Source: Lachnoclostridium sp. An131 (GTDB lineage: Bacteria > Bacillota > Clostridia > Lachnospirales > Lachnospiraceae). Taken from it: 64,000 nucleotides of DNA. Below, in pieces: positions 15,827-25,300 of this stretch. Each line of letters opens with the position of its first letter. Positions within the stretch are counted from its first letter, which is position 1. The translations under genes were made by a program, and so were the position numbers. The notes under the pieces are model-generated. The model saw only the letters and a list, made by a program, of their open reading frames with translations. It ran no database searches and was not told the DNA's origin. The stretch covers positions 1 through 64,000 of the forward strand of contig NZ_NFLI01000017.1 of assembly GCF_002160825.1 (NCBI RefSeq), in the 5' to 3' direction.

Positions 15827-16774
15827 TTATTCCAGCACCTGCTTTACACGCTCTTCCGGAATTGACAGGCGTTTTGCAATTTCCTGCTGGGTCATTCCTT
15901 CTCCTGCCAGTTTGAAAATCTGTTTCGTCCATTCAATTCCCTGGTTTATTCCCAGGTTTACTCCTTCTTTTCTCCCGTCTTCTATCAGTTCTCTGATGAT
16001 CCCCATATTAGCCTTTTCTCCTTCCCTGCCTCCCCTGCCTTCATGTTCCAAAAATTCCGACTCGCCCAGATATTCTGTTATTGTCTCAAAAGTATCTTCC
16101 GAAATATCCGTGCAGCCAGACCATTCCGTCAGGCGCAGAAACGCCTTTTTATCCTTTGCATATTTGATGCACATCAGCATAAAGCAGATATCCGGCGGGA
16201 ACTCCCGGAGCCGTTCATCCGGAGTATGGCAGACATCCAGAATATGTATCGAATAATCCTCCACATATTGCTTCAGTTTTTCCGGAATCTGATGCAGCGC
16301 CAGCATCTCATGAAGGCGCGTTGCTCCATCCCAGGGCTTTTCTCCCAGATACAGGACCAGATTAATGACGGGCAGAAGCCTGTCTTCTCTGGAAAACTGA
16401 GACAAATACTCATCCTGCTTCAGATCCTTTTGTTCCATATGCCCTTTGCTGACTGCATTTTTCTGGTGTATATAGGACAACACATCGCAGTCCATAATCC
16501 TCAGAGGCATCGCGTAATCCACATATTCCATCAGTTCCGTTCCGATATAAAGCCTCACAAATGTGTTGTCCAGCTTTTTAAACAGATCCCGATATCTCTG
16601 TCGATACTCTCTGCCTCTTCTTTTTCCGCTTCTGCCGTCCAGCCTCCGATCCGCCTCGCTGATATTCTGCGCTGTAAAATACGGCTCTCCGCCGAGCAGC
16701 CATCCATTCATAAGCTGAGCAAAACGTTCCTCCTGGGCATAATATGCCAGAAGCGGGTTCTCTTTCTTTCCCAA
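15827..16774 (-). CDS. Rpn-family/PD-(D/E)XK nuclease-transposase-like protein
   Basis: 315 residues. I start it at TTG (16774), because AGGAGG lies 7 bases before that codon and the protein begins (M)GKKENPLLAYY. Blocks such as KKLDNTFVRLYIGTEL, EDRLLPVINLVLYLGEKPWDG and REFPPDICFMLMCIKYA are typical of the Rpn/PDDEXK transposase-like family, which promotes recombination in E. coli. The C-terminus has a GxxxGIxQGI repeat and a helix (GMTQQEIAKRLSIPEERV). A decayed paralogue sits at 57142-57992. Not part of an operon. Confidence 0.82.
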   Translation of the reverse strand: MGKKENPLLAYYAQEERFAQLMNGWLLGGEPYFTAQNISEADRRLDGRSGKRRGREYRQRYRDLFKKLDNTFVRLYIGTELMEYVDYAMPLRIMDCDVLSYIHQKNAVSKGHMEQKDLKQDEYLSQFSREDRLLPVINLVLYLGEKPWDGATRLHEMLALHQIPEKLKQYVEDYSIHILDVCHTPDERLREFPPDICFMLMCIKYAKDKKAFLRLTEWSGCTDISEDTFETITEYLGESEFLEHEGRGGREGEKANMGIIRELIEDGRKEGVNLGINQGIEWTKQIFKLAGEGMTQQEIAKRLSIPEERVKQVLE

Positions 16775-17115
16775 TCGATTTCCTCCTTCATTTTACACGA
16801 AATTACAATATGCTGCAACCATTCCCGTTTCGGAAGATCTCTTTTGTATGAAGCTCCTGTCTGGAATTTTCGGAGAGAACCTCTCCTGTGAAAAACAGAA
16901 TTTAGATGTACTGCCAGAATAGCAAAAACGGAAATAAATGTCAAGAAATTTTTCTGAATATATGCATGCTTTTCCATTTATGAACAACTTTCAAAAAAAC
17001 TCCTGCTGCCTGCAAACCAACAGCGGCAGGCTGTCGCCCGCCGCTGTCGCTTTCAGAACGTCTTACCCGTCCTGCCTCAAATTCATCCGCATTCAGGTTT
17101 TCAGAGGCTGCTCCC
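16775..17115. other. Intergenic region with Rpn upstream sequence and a terminator
   Basis: About 340 bases without a gene. The part next to the nuclease gene resembles the sequence upstream of the second copy at 57993-58180 (shared TGTAAAATGAAGGAGGA and surrounding stretches), so the duplicated unit includes the promoter region. The distal part holds the terminator at 16993-17030. Confidence 0.5.
16993..17030 (-). terminator. Terminator after the C45 hydrolase gene
   Basis: On the minus strand CCTGCCGCTG pairs with CAGGCAGCAGG around TTGGTTTG, followed by a run of seven T. It lies about 85 bases past the stop at 17116. A competing 8-bp stem (ACAGCGGC/GCCGCTGT) overlaps. Confidence 0.65.
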
Positions 17116-18147
17116 TTAAGGCATCTCCTCCTCCACGAATCCGCACCGCGAAGGATTTCCTTCTGCCCGGTAAATTCTCCGTCTTTTCAGATCATAGACC
17201 ACCGACCATACCGTATCCTTTCCTGTCGCCCTGTCATACTGACAGAGAAAGCCCTTCTTCCCGGCCAGCAGATCAAACGCATCCGAAAGCCTCATCTGCC
17301 CGGCTTCCGCTTCCAGCGTCCGCCGCATGGTCTGATAGCGGGGCTCCGCCTCCCAGGAATCGATGTCCGGCTGCTGAAATCTTTTCAATTTTTTTGAATG
17401 AAACAGATTCGTGGCACAGACAAAGAGCCGCTCTTTCCGTCCTTCCTTTTCCGGACGCACCACCTGCCTCCCGCCTGAAAAGCATTCGCTCACCACGATT
17501 TTCCCCTTTGCGTCTGCAAACGTAAAGGTCTGCGCAGAGCTTACCGGGAGCTTCTCCAGCCAACCCAGTGCTTCCTCCACTGTCCTGCACTTTTCCAGAA
17601 AGAACCGCAGAAGAAGCCCCGCATTCAGGCCCGGAGAAACCAGTACACCCGAAGCGTCAGACGGCGGATATACGGAGGTAAGCCCCACAGCCAGTCCCTT
17701 CTCATTGACACCGTCCTCCATCTGGACAAACGAAGTCGTATTTCCCTGAAAAGCAAGGGCGCCATCTGAAAACCGGTACTGCACGTTCCGGTTGCAGTCC
17801 TCAAGCTCTGTCAGAAAATCACTGTTGCGCCCAAGCAGAAGCTCCGCTCCGTTTGCCACCGCAAAGCAGGAACACTGGCAGGCCGGCGGCATGGCATACA
17901 TGGAAAACAGAACCGCCTGCAGTTTTTCCTCCGGGCATTTCTGCCCTTCTGCAATTCCCTGTATCTCCTCAAGAATCTCCGGGAAATACTTCTCATAAGA
18001 CGGAAGACAGGCGGCCGCAAACTGTATCCGCTCCTCCGTAACCGGAAAGGGAATCTGTTCCAATATATAATTTCCGTACTCTGCCAGCGAGGAACCAAAG
18101 CGCAAACCGCATTCATAATGATTCCCCTGAAATCTTTCATGTATCAT
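17116..18147 (-). CDS. C45-family autoproteolytic acyltransferase/hydrolase
   Basis: 343 residues, an Ntn-hydrolase related to penicillin acyltransferase (peptidase C45). The CQCSCFAVANGAELLLGRNSDF block aligns with the GCT...NWD motif of the family; the N-terminal nucleophile after self-cleavage should be Cys90 or Cys92. Further family blocks are NEKGLAVGLTSVYPP and GKIVVSECF. No signal peptide is seen, so it is probably cytoplasmic. Substrates in this family are amide-linked acyl groups such as bile-acid-like or N-acyl compounds; the real substrate here is unknown. It stands alone between its own promoter and terminator. Confidence 0.8.
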   Translation of the reverse strand: MIHERFQGNHYECGLRFGSSLAEYGNYILEQIPFPVTEERIQFAAACLPSYEKYFPEILEEIQGIAEGQKCPEEKLQAVLFSMYAMPPACQCSCFAVANGAELLLGRNSDFLTELEDCNRNVQYRFSDGALAFQGNTTSFVQMEDGVNEKGLAVGLTSVYPPSDASGVLVSPGLNAGLLLRFFLEKCRTVEEALGWLEKLPVSSAQTFTFADAKGKIVVSECFSGGRQVVRPEKEGRKERLFVCATNLFHSKKLKRFQQPDIDSWEAEPRYQTMRRTLEAEAGQMRLSDAFDLLAGKKGFLCQYDRATGKDTVWSVVYDLKRRRIYRAEGNPSRCGFVEEEMP

Positions 18148-18174
18148 ATTTCAGCTCTCCTTTTTTGAAAAATG

Positions 18175-18227
18175 AGAGCTGCCGGCAGCTCTGTATCCAG
18201 AGTAACCGAATAAAAAATGGTTGTCAA
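18175..18227 (-). promoter_or_regulatory. Promoter and 18-bp palindrome upstream of the C45 gene
   Basis: Minus strand TTGACA (18222-18227), 17 bases, TACTCT (18199-18204); the -10 box is weak. Seven bases further, AGAGCTGCCGGCAGCTCT (18175-18192) is a perfect palindrome placed like an operator just past the start site. Confidence 0.4.
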
Positions 18228-18248
18228 TGACCAGCGCCGGCCTGCATA

Positions 18249-18767
18249 TTATTTTCCTGCCGCATCAGTGCTGAGTTCTTTATAGGTCCGCCGGATCAGA
18301 ACTGCAGCAATTACGAATGTCAGCACGTCCGACACCGGCATAGAATACAGGACGCCGTCCAGCCCGAAAAATAACGGAAGAAGCAGGGCAAAGCCAACTC
18401 CGAACAGCACCTCTCTCACCATGGACAGAAGTGTGGACGCCAGCGCTTTTCCCAGGGACTGCAGATAGATAAAGGTTCCCTTATTGACGCAGGCCAGCGT
18501 CATCATACACAGATAGATACGGAAGGCTTTGACCGCAAACCCGGTATAGTAAGAGCTTTCATCGGCGGCTCCGAAAATGCCAATCAGCTGTCCCGGGAAC
18601 AGCTCTGCGATCAGCGTTGCCACAGCGCCCACGGCAGCCTCCGTCAGCAGCAGATAGGTAAACAGATGTTTCGCCCTGTCTTTCTGTCCTGCGCCGATAT
18701 TGTAACCCACAATCGGGATTCAGCCTGCTGCCAGACCGACTGCAATGGAAATAATTTTCAGCGTCAT
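18249..18767 (-). pseudogene. MATE efflux protein, 5'-truncated and with a nonsense codon
   Basis: The last 153 codons encode the C-terminal third of a MATE-family transporter (VGYNIGAGQKDRAK, then about four membrane segments). Reading upstream in the same frame gives MTLKIISIAVGLAAG, a TGA at 18720-18722, then IPIVGYN: intact relatives have a sense codon, often Cys, at this place. The first two-thirds of the gene are missing before about 18767. The remnant is therefore both truncated and interrupted and should be non-functional. Confidence 0.8.
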
Positions 18768-18862
18768 TTTCAAAGGCAATTTTGCACAAATCAGAATTTT
18801 ATCTTACAGGTCCGATTTACAAAAATACCTATTCCAGACGTGCTGTCTTCCTGGCGAAGCAG

Positions 18863-18909
18863 TTCCTTGATTGTAAACCTTTTATATTTTTAGGTTTACA
18901 ATCAAGGAA
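18863..18909. promoter_or_regulatory. BirA (biotin repressor) operator
   Basis: Perfect 18-bp arms surround an 11-base AT spacer; the core is TTGTAAACC and GGTTTACAA, 13 bases apart, which matches the known BirA box. It overlaps the -35 box of bioY. Confidence 0.88.
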
Positions 18910-18923
18910 ACTTCTGTTATGCT
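18895..18923 (+). promoter_or_regulatory. bioY promoter
   Basis: TTTACA (18895-18900), 17-base spacer, TATGCT (18918-18923). The -35 box lies inside the right half of the BirA operator, so biotin-loaded BirA should repress it. Confidence 0.75.
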
Positions 18924-18962
18924 TTTCATGGATCCAAATTTGAAGAACAGGTGGTACAAACT

Positions 18963-19523
18963 ATGATATCTCATGCAAAAGGCACAGCTTCCAATCAAAC
19001 ACGCGATATTGTCTATATCGGTTTTTTCGCTGCTGTTATTACAATATGTTCCTGGATATCCATCCCGGCAAGCGTTCCATTTACCCTGCAGACCATGGGT
19101 GTATTTGCTGCGGTAGGTATTCTGGGCGGCAAACGAGGCACTTTGGCTGTTTTGACTTATATCCTTCTGGGAGCCGTCGGACTTCCCGTATTTGCAGGAT
19201 TTTCAGGCGGAATGGGCGTCATTCTCGGAACAACCGGGGGCTATATCGCCGGCTTTCTGTTTTCTGCTCTGCTTATGTGGGGAATAGAAACGGCCTTTGG
19301 CAGAAGTAAAGCTGTACTGACCATTTCCATGGCCGCAGGGCTTCTGGTATGCTACGCCTTTGGAACCATATGGTTTATAGCGGTATATACCCGTAATTCA
19401 GGCAGCGTCGCACTGTCTGCCGTCCTTGCATGGTGTGTGATCCCTTTTATTATTCCAGACCTCATAAAGATCGCAGCCGCTCTCCTTCTGACGGGCAGGC
19501 TGAGAAAGGCCCTGCCATGGTAA
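18963..19523 (+). CDS. bioY: Biotin transporter substrate-binding (S) component BioY
   Basis: 186 residues from MISHAKGTASNQ; AGGTGG lies 9 bases before this ATG, while a GTG at 18951 has no clear site. About six membrane segments, with BioY signatures SVPFTLQTMGVFAAVGILGGKRG and the glycine-rich GFSGGMGVILGTTGGYIAGF. BioY binds and imports biotin, alone or with an ECF module; no energising genes are adjacent, though an ECF T/A pair exists at 51.9-54.5 kb. The BirA box upstream ties expression to biotin level. Confidence 0.95.
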   Translation: MISHAKGTASNQTRDIVYIGFFAAVITICSWISIPASVPFTLQTMGVFAAVGILGGKRGTLAVLTYILLGAVGLPVFAGFSGGMGVILGTTGGYIAGFLFSALLMWGIETAFGRSKAVLTISMAAGLLVCYAFGTIWFIAVYTRNSGSVALSAVLAWCVIPFIIPDLIKIAAALLLTGRLRKALPW

Positions 19524-19648
19524 AAAAGCGAATCAAATTACGGGCGCATCACGGAATGTGTCTGGGCTTTTTTGAGGGAAAGAACTATAGCAAAGGCTTT
19601 ACAGAACACATGCAGGCGGCATCCGGTCTCATCCAATCTCTTACATAA
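19517..19648 (+). pseudogene. DUF1284 protein, N-terminal remnant
   Basis: 43 codons, overlapping the bioY stop by 7 bases. The sequence MVKKRIKLRAHHGMCLGFF is the start of DUF1284 iron-sulfur proteins, which are usually about three times longer and contain several more Cys residues. The frame stops at 19646-19648 and no continuation appears downstream, so this is a truncated remnant, probably once co-transcribed with bioY. Confidence 0.65.
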
Positions 19649-19870
19649 ATGTGGTATTTTGTCACCTTTCTGGGAATTATGTTGAAATCTTTTGTTTTAT
19701 CTGATTTCTTTATTTATTTTTTAGATTTTATAATATATCTCTAACTTTTCATAAACATTTTTGTAACATTTCTTGTGTATACTTGCTTTAAAGAAAGGGA
19801 AACTATTTCTGGAGAATCTGAGGCTTCCTATTTGAGAATTCTTCAGAAATTTGAGCAAAGAGGTGGGTTT

Positions 19871-20371
19871 ATGAAAAAGTTATCACTGTACTGTCTGGCT
19901 GGATTACTCCTGCCGGCCCTCTATCTGAATCCGATTTTTATGAAGACAGCGGCTCCGGTTAAGACGGCCCCGGCTGCAGAGACAGCAGCCCTCGCCACAG
20001 AAACCGCGCTTCCGGTAACAGAAAGCTCTGATGTATCTCTTACCTTCGTAGAGCTGGAAGAGACGGAGCGGTGGATACTGGATGAGGTCCTCTCTGACTA
20101 TGTATCAGAGGACGTCGTAGAGCTTCAGGAAAGCGGAATCACCTACACGATAGGCGACTGGGTAGACCGTGATACACATACCTACCTCTTTTTCAATAAA
20201 AATCTTCCGGGAGGCACTGTCTATACAGCTGCCGGCTATGCGAAAAACCTGAATGGAGGTTATGTATACTTTGAGCTTTCTTCTCCGGAAAGGCTTACAG
20301 AACAGCAGGTAGATCTGGAAATCACAAAAGCCTTTGGAAATACCGGCACTTCAGAAATCCAGGCCTGCTGA
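19871..20371 (+). CDS. Secreted small protein, unknown function
   Basis: 166 residues from MKKLSLYCLAGLLLPAL. GAGGTGG before this ATG supports the start. A signal peptide of about 24-30 residues is followed by an Ala/Thr/Glu-rich linker (APAAETAALATETALPVTE) and a folded domain of about 115 residues (YTIGDWVDRDTHTYLFFNK...GGTVYTAAGYAKNLNGGY). No family recognised. It stands alone and ends at a strong terminator. Confidence 0.6.
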   Translation: MKKLSLYCLAGLLLPALYLNPIFMKTAAPVKTAPAAETAALATETALPVTESSDVSLTFVELEETERWILDEVLSDYVSEDVVELQESGITYTIGDWVDRDTHTYLFFNKNLPGGTVYTAAGYAKNLNGGYVYFELSSPERLTEQQVDLEITKAFGNTGTSEIQAC

Positions 20372-20401
20372 ACCAATGCCCCTCATTCCAATTCATGTCG
20401 A

Positions 20402-20445
20402 AGAGGAGGTTCCTGCGGCATCTGCTGCAGGAACCTCCTCTTTTT
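20402..20445 (+). terminator. Strong Rho-independent terminator
   Basis: Perfect 15-bp arms AGAGGAGGTTCCTGC and GCAGGAACCTCCTCT, then TTTTT. It ends the secreted protein gene. Confidence 0.88.
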
Positions 20446-20470
20446 CTTTCGTCTTTTTCTTCTGGATCAA

Positions 20471-21241
20471 TTAAAGAATTCCATAATGACGCAGGGCCGA
20501 CAAAATTCCTCCTTTGTCTGTATCGCCTGTCACATAGTCTGCGCAGAGCTTTACCTTCTCTTCTGCATTTCCCATTGCGACTCCGATTCCGGCAAACTCC
20601 AGCAGCTCCATATCGTTTTCTCCGTCTCCAAAAGCAATGATTTCTTCTCTGGAAATACCAAAGTGACTCAGAATCTGCTCCGCTCCCTTTTCTTTTCCGC
20701 CTTCCTTCGCGATAATATCCACTCCATATGGATTCCAGCGCGTCACCCGGCAGTGAGGCATTCGTTCCATCAGCCGGCTTACGATTTCATCCTCCGCATA
20801 CATATTGACCAGATAGACCGTGCCTCCCTGCCAGCTCCCAATCCGCGGCAGCTCAGAAGAAATAGCCTTTTGGGCTGTCCGCACCCGGTCGTCAATGAAA
20901 TTGGCATAGATCCGCTTCTTCTCCACAAAAGACATGGGAATCCTTTTCTCTTCGAAAAGCGGAAGTACATTCCGGACGTCCTGTTCCGGCACGGGTGACG
21001 CCGCCAGCACCTGTCCGCCGCCGTCAAGGCAAAGCTGCCCGTTCAGAAGCACATGTCCGTCAAATCCAAGGGCGGTGAGCCCCAGATCCTCCAGCTCGAG
21101 AATATGGCGGCCGGTACTGGTAAAAACACGGATGCCTCTTTTCTTCAGGCCTTCAAGCGCAAATCTGGTATCTTCCGGCACAAGCCCCAGGCTGTGAGCC
21201 ATCAGGGTGCCGTCAATGTCAAAAAAAGCTGCACGTATCAT
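20471..21241 (-). CDS. HAD-superfamily Cof-type phosphatase
   Basis: 256 residues, full length for Cof/YidA-like enzymes. Motif I is AFFDIDGTL (Asp8, Asp10), motif II lies in FTSTGR, and motif III/IV are Lys near AKEGGKEKG and FGDGENDMELL. The C2-type cap lies between. These are cytoplasmic phosphatases of sugar phosphates or cofactors; the substrate here is unknown. The start is 23 bases after the lipoprotein gene stop, so the two may be co-transcribed. Confidence 0.9.
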   Translation of the reverse strand: MIRAAFFDIDGTLMAHSLGLVPEDTRFALEGLKKRGIRVFTSTGRHILELEDLGLTALGFDGHVLLNGQLCLDGGGQVLAASPVPEQDVRNVLPLFEEKRIPMSFVEKKRIYANFIDDRVRTAQKAISSELPRIGSWQGGTVYLVNMYAEDEIVSRLMERMPHCRVTRWNPYGVDIIAKEGGKEKGAEQILSHFGISREEIIAFGDGENDMELLEFAGIGVAMGNAEEKVKLCADYVTGDTDKGGILSALRHYGIL

Positions 21242-21264
21242 CTGTCATGATTCCTTCCGTCCTG

Positions 21265-22062
21265 CTACTCCGCCGGCTCTTCCTGCGCGTCTGTCTCAGA
21301 GGCGTCTCCGCTCTCTTCAGCCGTCTCTGCTCCCGGCGCTCCTTCCAGAAGCACAAGCTTCACCGCAGTCTCATTCTCATCCAGCCAGATGAGGCAGCCT
21401 CTGCCTGCCGTCAAATCTCCCAGAGACACAATATTTTTTGTACGGAAGGGAACAATCTCCACATCCTCCGGAACCGTATAGGTTCTGCCATCTGTCGCTT
21501 CCAGCGTGTAAACGCCATCCTCCTGGATCAGGTCCCCCGCTGCTACCGCATACTGAGGCGCTGTCCCATCCTCCGGAATGTTGACAACCACCACGTAGGG
21601 TACTGTATGGGGCGGCAGGGACATGGTCATAACCGGTCCAAGATATGCTTCGAAGCTTCCCTCACCCACATCGGAAAGTGAAACAGGGAGCCCTGTCTGA
21701 GCGTCCACCAGTACCGTATTCTCCGGATCAATGTTCAGAATGATTTCTCCCGAAGTGGACACTTCAGACTGATTGTCTACTGTAAGCATGTCCTCTCCCA
21801 CCTCTGTGATAGTTCCATAGATTCTCACCGGAGCGTCACTCACGATCCCGCCGGAATTTCCATCCTGTTCTGTATTCTCTTCTGCGGCACCATCCGCAGT
21901 CTCCTCCTCTGTATTTTCCCCGGCCGGCTCCTCCTGTGCCGGTGTTTCTTCCGTGGCCTCATTCTCCTGTGCCTGCTCTCCGCCGGAAGCCCCTGTGCAG
22001 GCTCCTGCCAGCATGAGAGCCATGCTGAATCCAAGTATCCAGACAAGCTTTCTAAATTTCAT
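21265..22062 (-). CDS. Lipoprotein with acidic linker, unknown function
   Basis: 265 residues. Signal peptide with lipobox L-A-G-A-C near residue 22, then about 50 residues almost wholly Glu/Ala/Gln/Thr (an extended linker), then a beta-rich domain (PVRIYGTITEVGEDMLTVDNQ...EIILNIDPENTVLVD) that looks OB-fold-like. The C-terminus is again acidic. It is likely tethered to the outer face of the membrane. Function unknown. Co-transcription with the HAD gene is plausible. Confidence 0.65.
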   Translation of the reverse strand: MKFRKLVWILGFSMALMLAGACTGASGGEQAQENEATEETPAQEEPAGENTEEETADGAAEENTEQDGNSGGIVSDAPVRIYGTITEVGEDMLTVDNQSEVSTSGEIILNIDPENTVLVDAQTGLPVSLSDVGEGSFEAYLGPVMTMSLPPHTVPYVVVVNIPEDGTAPQYAVAAGDLIQEDGVYTLEATDGRTYTVPEDVEIVPFRTKNIVSLGDLTAGRGCLIWLDENETAVKLVLLEGAPGAETAEESGDASETDAQEEPAE

Positions 22063-22193
22063 AATGCCCTCCTTTTCCGCCGGCTATCCCCGGCGCTGCT
22101 CTATTGTACCAGAAACAGGATTGCCCTGTCCACAGAATTATATTCTTTTTAAAAATATTAAGAAACTCTTCATTTCTATGCCTTTTCCGCCAC

Positions 22194-22269
22194 AAAAACC
22201 GGGACGGCAGATTTTATTTTCCGCTGTCCCGGTTCCCGTCCCCGGCGGGCTGGCAGCCTGCTGCCAGCC
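22194..22269 (-). terminator. Terminator and second hairpin after the large surface protein gene
   Basis: ACCGGGACAGC pairs with GCCGTCCCGGT and is followed by TTTTTG on the minus strand (22194-22233). A second hairpin, GGCTGGCAG/CTGCCAGCC, lies at 22248-22269, nearer to the gene. Confidence 0.75.
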
Positions 22270-22311
22270 TGATTTGACTCGGCTCATCCGGAGTCCTGCG
22301 CCGTATATCGC

Positions 22312-25300
22312 TTATTCTGTATCTTCCTTTCTTTTCCTGCGCAAAATCCATATGCAGATGCCGGCTCCTGCTGCAAGGACAAGCAGGCAGGCCACAAGAA
22401 TCAGCGCCGTCAGCCTGTTAAATTCCGCCTTCTCTTTACTGCTGTCCTCTTCCAGCTCCAGCTCCGTTTCCTGCATTTCCTCCTCAGTCTCCGTCTGCTG
22501 TGCGCTTCCGTCAAAAGGCGCTTCATCTATGACAATGGCATAGTCTGAAGCATGGGTAAAGTCAAAGTCTGCACAGCCATCCTCTCCAATCTCGCTGCTT
22601 GTTATAAATTCCAGCTTTTCCTCCTGTCCGTCGTAAGCAAACAGGCTGGCATAAAGCCCTGCGTTTTTCTCTTCCAGATCAAGGGACAGCGACGCGGTAA
22701 AGCCAAACGCCCCGTCATAAGCAAGGCTCAGCTGAATCGTGTTCCGATCTCCCGCCAGGCTTCGGATGATATCGTCCGGAATGATACCCGTCTTGATTTC
22801 CACTGAAAAATCTATGTCGCCAAATTCCTCTTCCGTAAAGCTCTGCCCGTTGAGCGTCCAGCTCATGCCGTCTCCCATATCGAGAACAAGCGTGACATCT
22901 CTTCCTTTCAGCACGGCGAGCACGTTTCCCGGTACGATCGACGCCCCATTCATGATCAGGGTCTCTGTATCCCCTTCCCCGGCCTCTTCCAGCAGGCGCT
23001 TGATTGCAGTCCAGCCATTTACGCTTTTTCTGCCCTTCACATATGCAACTCCAGGCTCAGGCGTTTTTTCTGTCTTGCTGCTGTTCCCTGTACCGCTTCC
23101 TGTGCCTGCAGCAGGCCGGGAAGGTGTTGCAGGTGTTGTAGGTGTTGTGCTGCCGGAAGCTCCTGTACCTCCGGAATTTCCCGTATTTCCGGAGCTGCCC
23201 GAGGATGCTTCCGAAGCCTTGTACTCAATCCTGCCTGTAGATACCCAGCTTGTATTTCCGGCATGATCGGTAATTCTCACATATACATAATTCGTGCCAC
23301 TGTCCTTGATTTCCGGCTTTGCATCCGGATTGTATATCAGCCAGCCGCCCAGCTTCTGAATCTCCTCACGGTTTTCACACTTTTTACTGCTTATCGTATA
23401 TTCTACTGTTTTCACTCCGGACTGGGCGTCATCCGTACTGATCGTGACCGCCTTCTTCTCCGAAATACCAAGCTCCGCACCCTCAGCCGGCAGCATCTGG
23501 CTCCACGCAGCACCGCCGACAGAAATACTTCCCGTAGGATCTGTCCTGTCGACAGAAAGATTTACTGTCTTCCTTGCAACCTCTCCGCTTACAGAGTTTT
23601 TCAGGTAATAGACTGCCGCCACTCCATTTTTGCCTGTATCAGAAAGATACTGAACAGAGCTTCCAAACGTCCCCGTAAGAGAAAAGCTTACCCCATAGCC
23701 CGCCGGCGCAGTCAGTACCGCGCCTCTTGACCAGGCTCCTGCCGCCAGAGACGCTCCGCTTTGATCTGTCAGCTTTGCATCGGGAGCATTCCAAAGCCAG
23801 TCAATGGTCAGCGTCATATCCGCGCTGGCCGCTCCGTAATTTCCGTCTGCTTCCACGCTGGCCCGTATGGTATATGTCCCGACCTCTGAAGGAAGCCCCG
23901 ACGTAAAGCTGCCGCCAGTGTTCGCCGCTCTCCGCCAGGAATAGCGGATTGTTCCGCCAAAGGGCTCATTGCCGGGCAGCGTAACCTCAGGAGGCGTAAT
24001 CACTGCCGCCTTCCCGGTATAAACAGCTCTCTGCGTGTTTCCGTCCTTCCAGGACAGCACAGGAACCTCCATGGAAACCTCCATGGGCAGCGTCCGGGTG
24101 ATTGTGACCTGGCCGCTTTCACTGTCGTACGCGTAGCCTTCTGCTCTGGAATAGTCATAAATATCTGTATCCGCCGGAACAAATCTCGCCTCATATCCAC
24201 TGTTTCCGGCAGTTACAGCCGCCGTATCATCTGCCCAGCTCCAGCCTTCCGGGAGAGCCACATCCTTAAGCGTCTGCCCATACGAGGCCGTAAGCCCTGC
24301 AGGCTCCGTCACCGGAGGAGCCCAGCGCTTCGTGGTTATCTGCGCGTTCCCAGGCGCTGACTCCATATAGCTGTCATTTCCGGCATATTTCGCACAGACG
24401 GTATAGCCCGTGCCCTCCGCCAGTCCGGAAAATACATTGCCATCCTGCCAGTCCTGCACCACCTTCTGCCCGGACGCATCCAGAAGGCGGTATTTTGCAG
24501 CTCCGTACGTTTCCGTATCTGTCAGCGCTCCAGCCGTAATGGTATCTGCTGAAGCAGAGAGGGTAAGCGAGACAGCGCCATCCGGCACAGGCTGCTTTGT
24601 AGTAAAGCTGCCCGCCTGCACTTCGCTGAATTTTCCGGAAATATCTTCCGCTGCCGCATAGAGATAGTATGTAGTTCCTTCCGACAGACTGTCCAGCTGG
24701 AATACTGCCGTGCCAGACACAGCGTCTTCCGCGCCCAGTATAAGTGTATTCTCGCTTTCCTTTATTTCTTCTGCGGTTATGTCTTTCCGCTCTTCTGTCG
24801 TACAATACAGATAATATTGGGAAACTCCGCTGCCCGTATCGGACGCCGCGATGCTGACTGACGCCGCCGTATCCGTAATCCCGGAAATCTGCAGGCTGTC
24901 TGCCGCCGGAGAAGCTTTATCTATTTTGACTGTGTACCCGCAGGCGTCCGTAATGTAACCCTCTGCAGTCTTAAAATGCAGGGAAAGCGTATGTACTCCC
25001 TCGCCCGTGACTGTATAAGTGTCCTCATAGCTTCCATCCAGCGAATCGGATATGGTACAGCCATCCGCTGCAACTGTCACATCCTCCGAATACCAGCCTT
25101 CTGACAGGGGAGCCTGATTAAACAGCACAGTTATCATTTCATCATAATACACAATTTCAAAGTCTTTTTCTGTTATTCCTTCATAATTTTTAATTCCCTT
25201 TATCAATACCCGGCTTTTACCCAGACTTGTATTCGCAGTATAGTCCACGGTATAATCCTGACCGGCTGTCAGCCGGTAACCGCCGTCGTATACGGTGACT

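Noticed and set aside
18720-18722. In-frame TGA in the MATE remnant as selenocysteine
   Set aside because: MATE transporters are not selenoproteins, the gene also lacks its 5' two-thirds, and no SECIS-like hairpin is obvious. A nonsense mutation is simpler.
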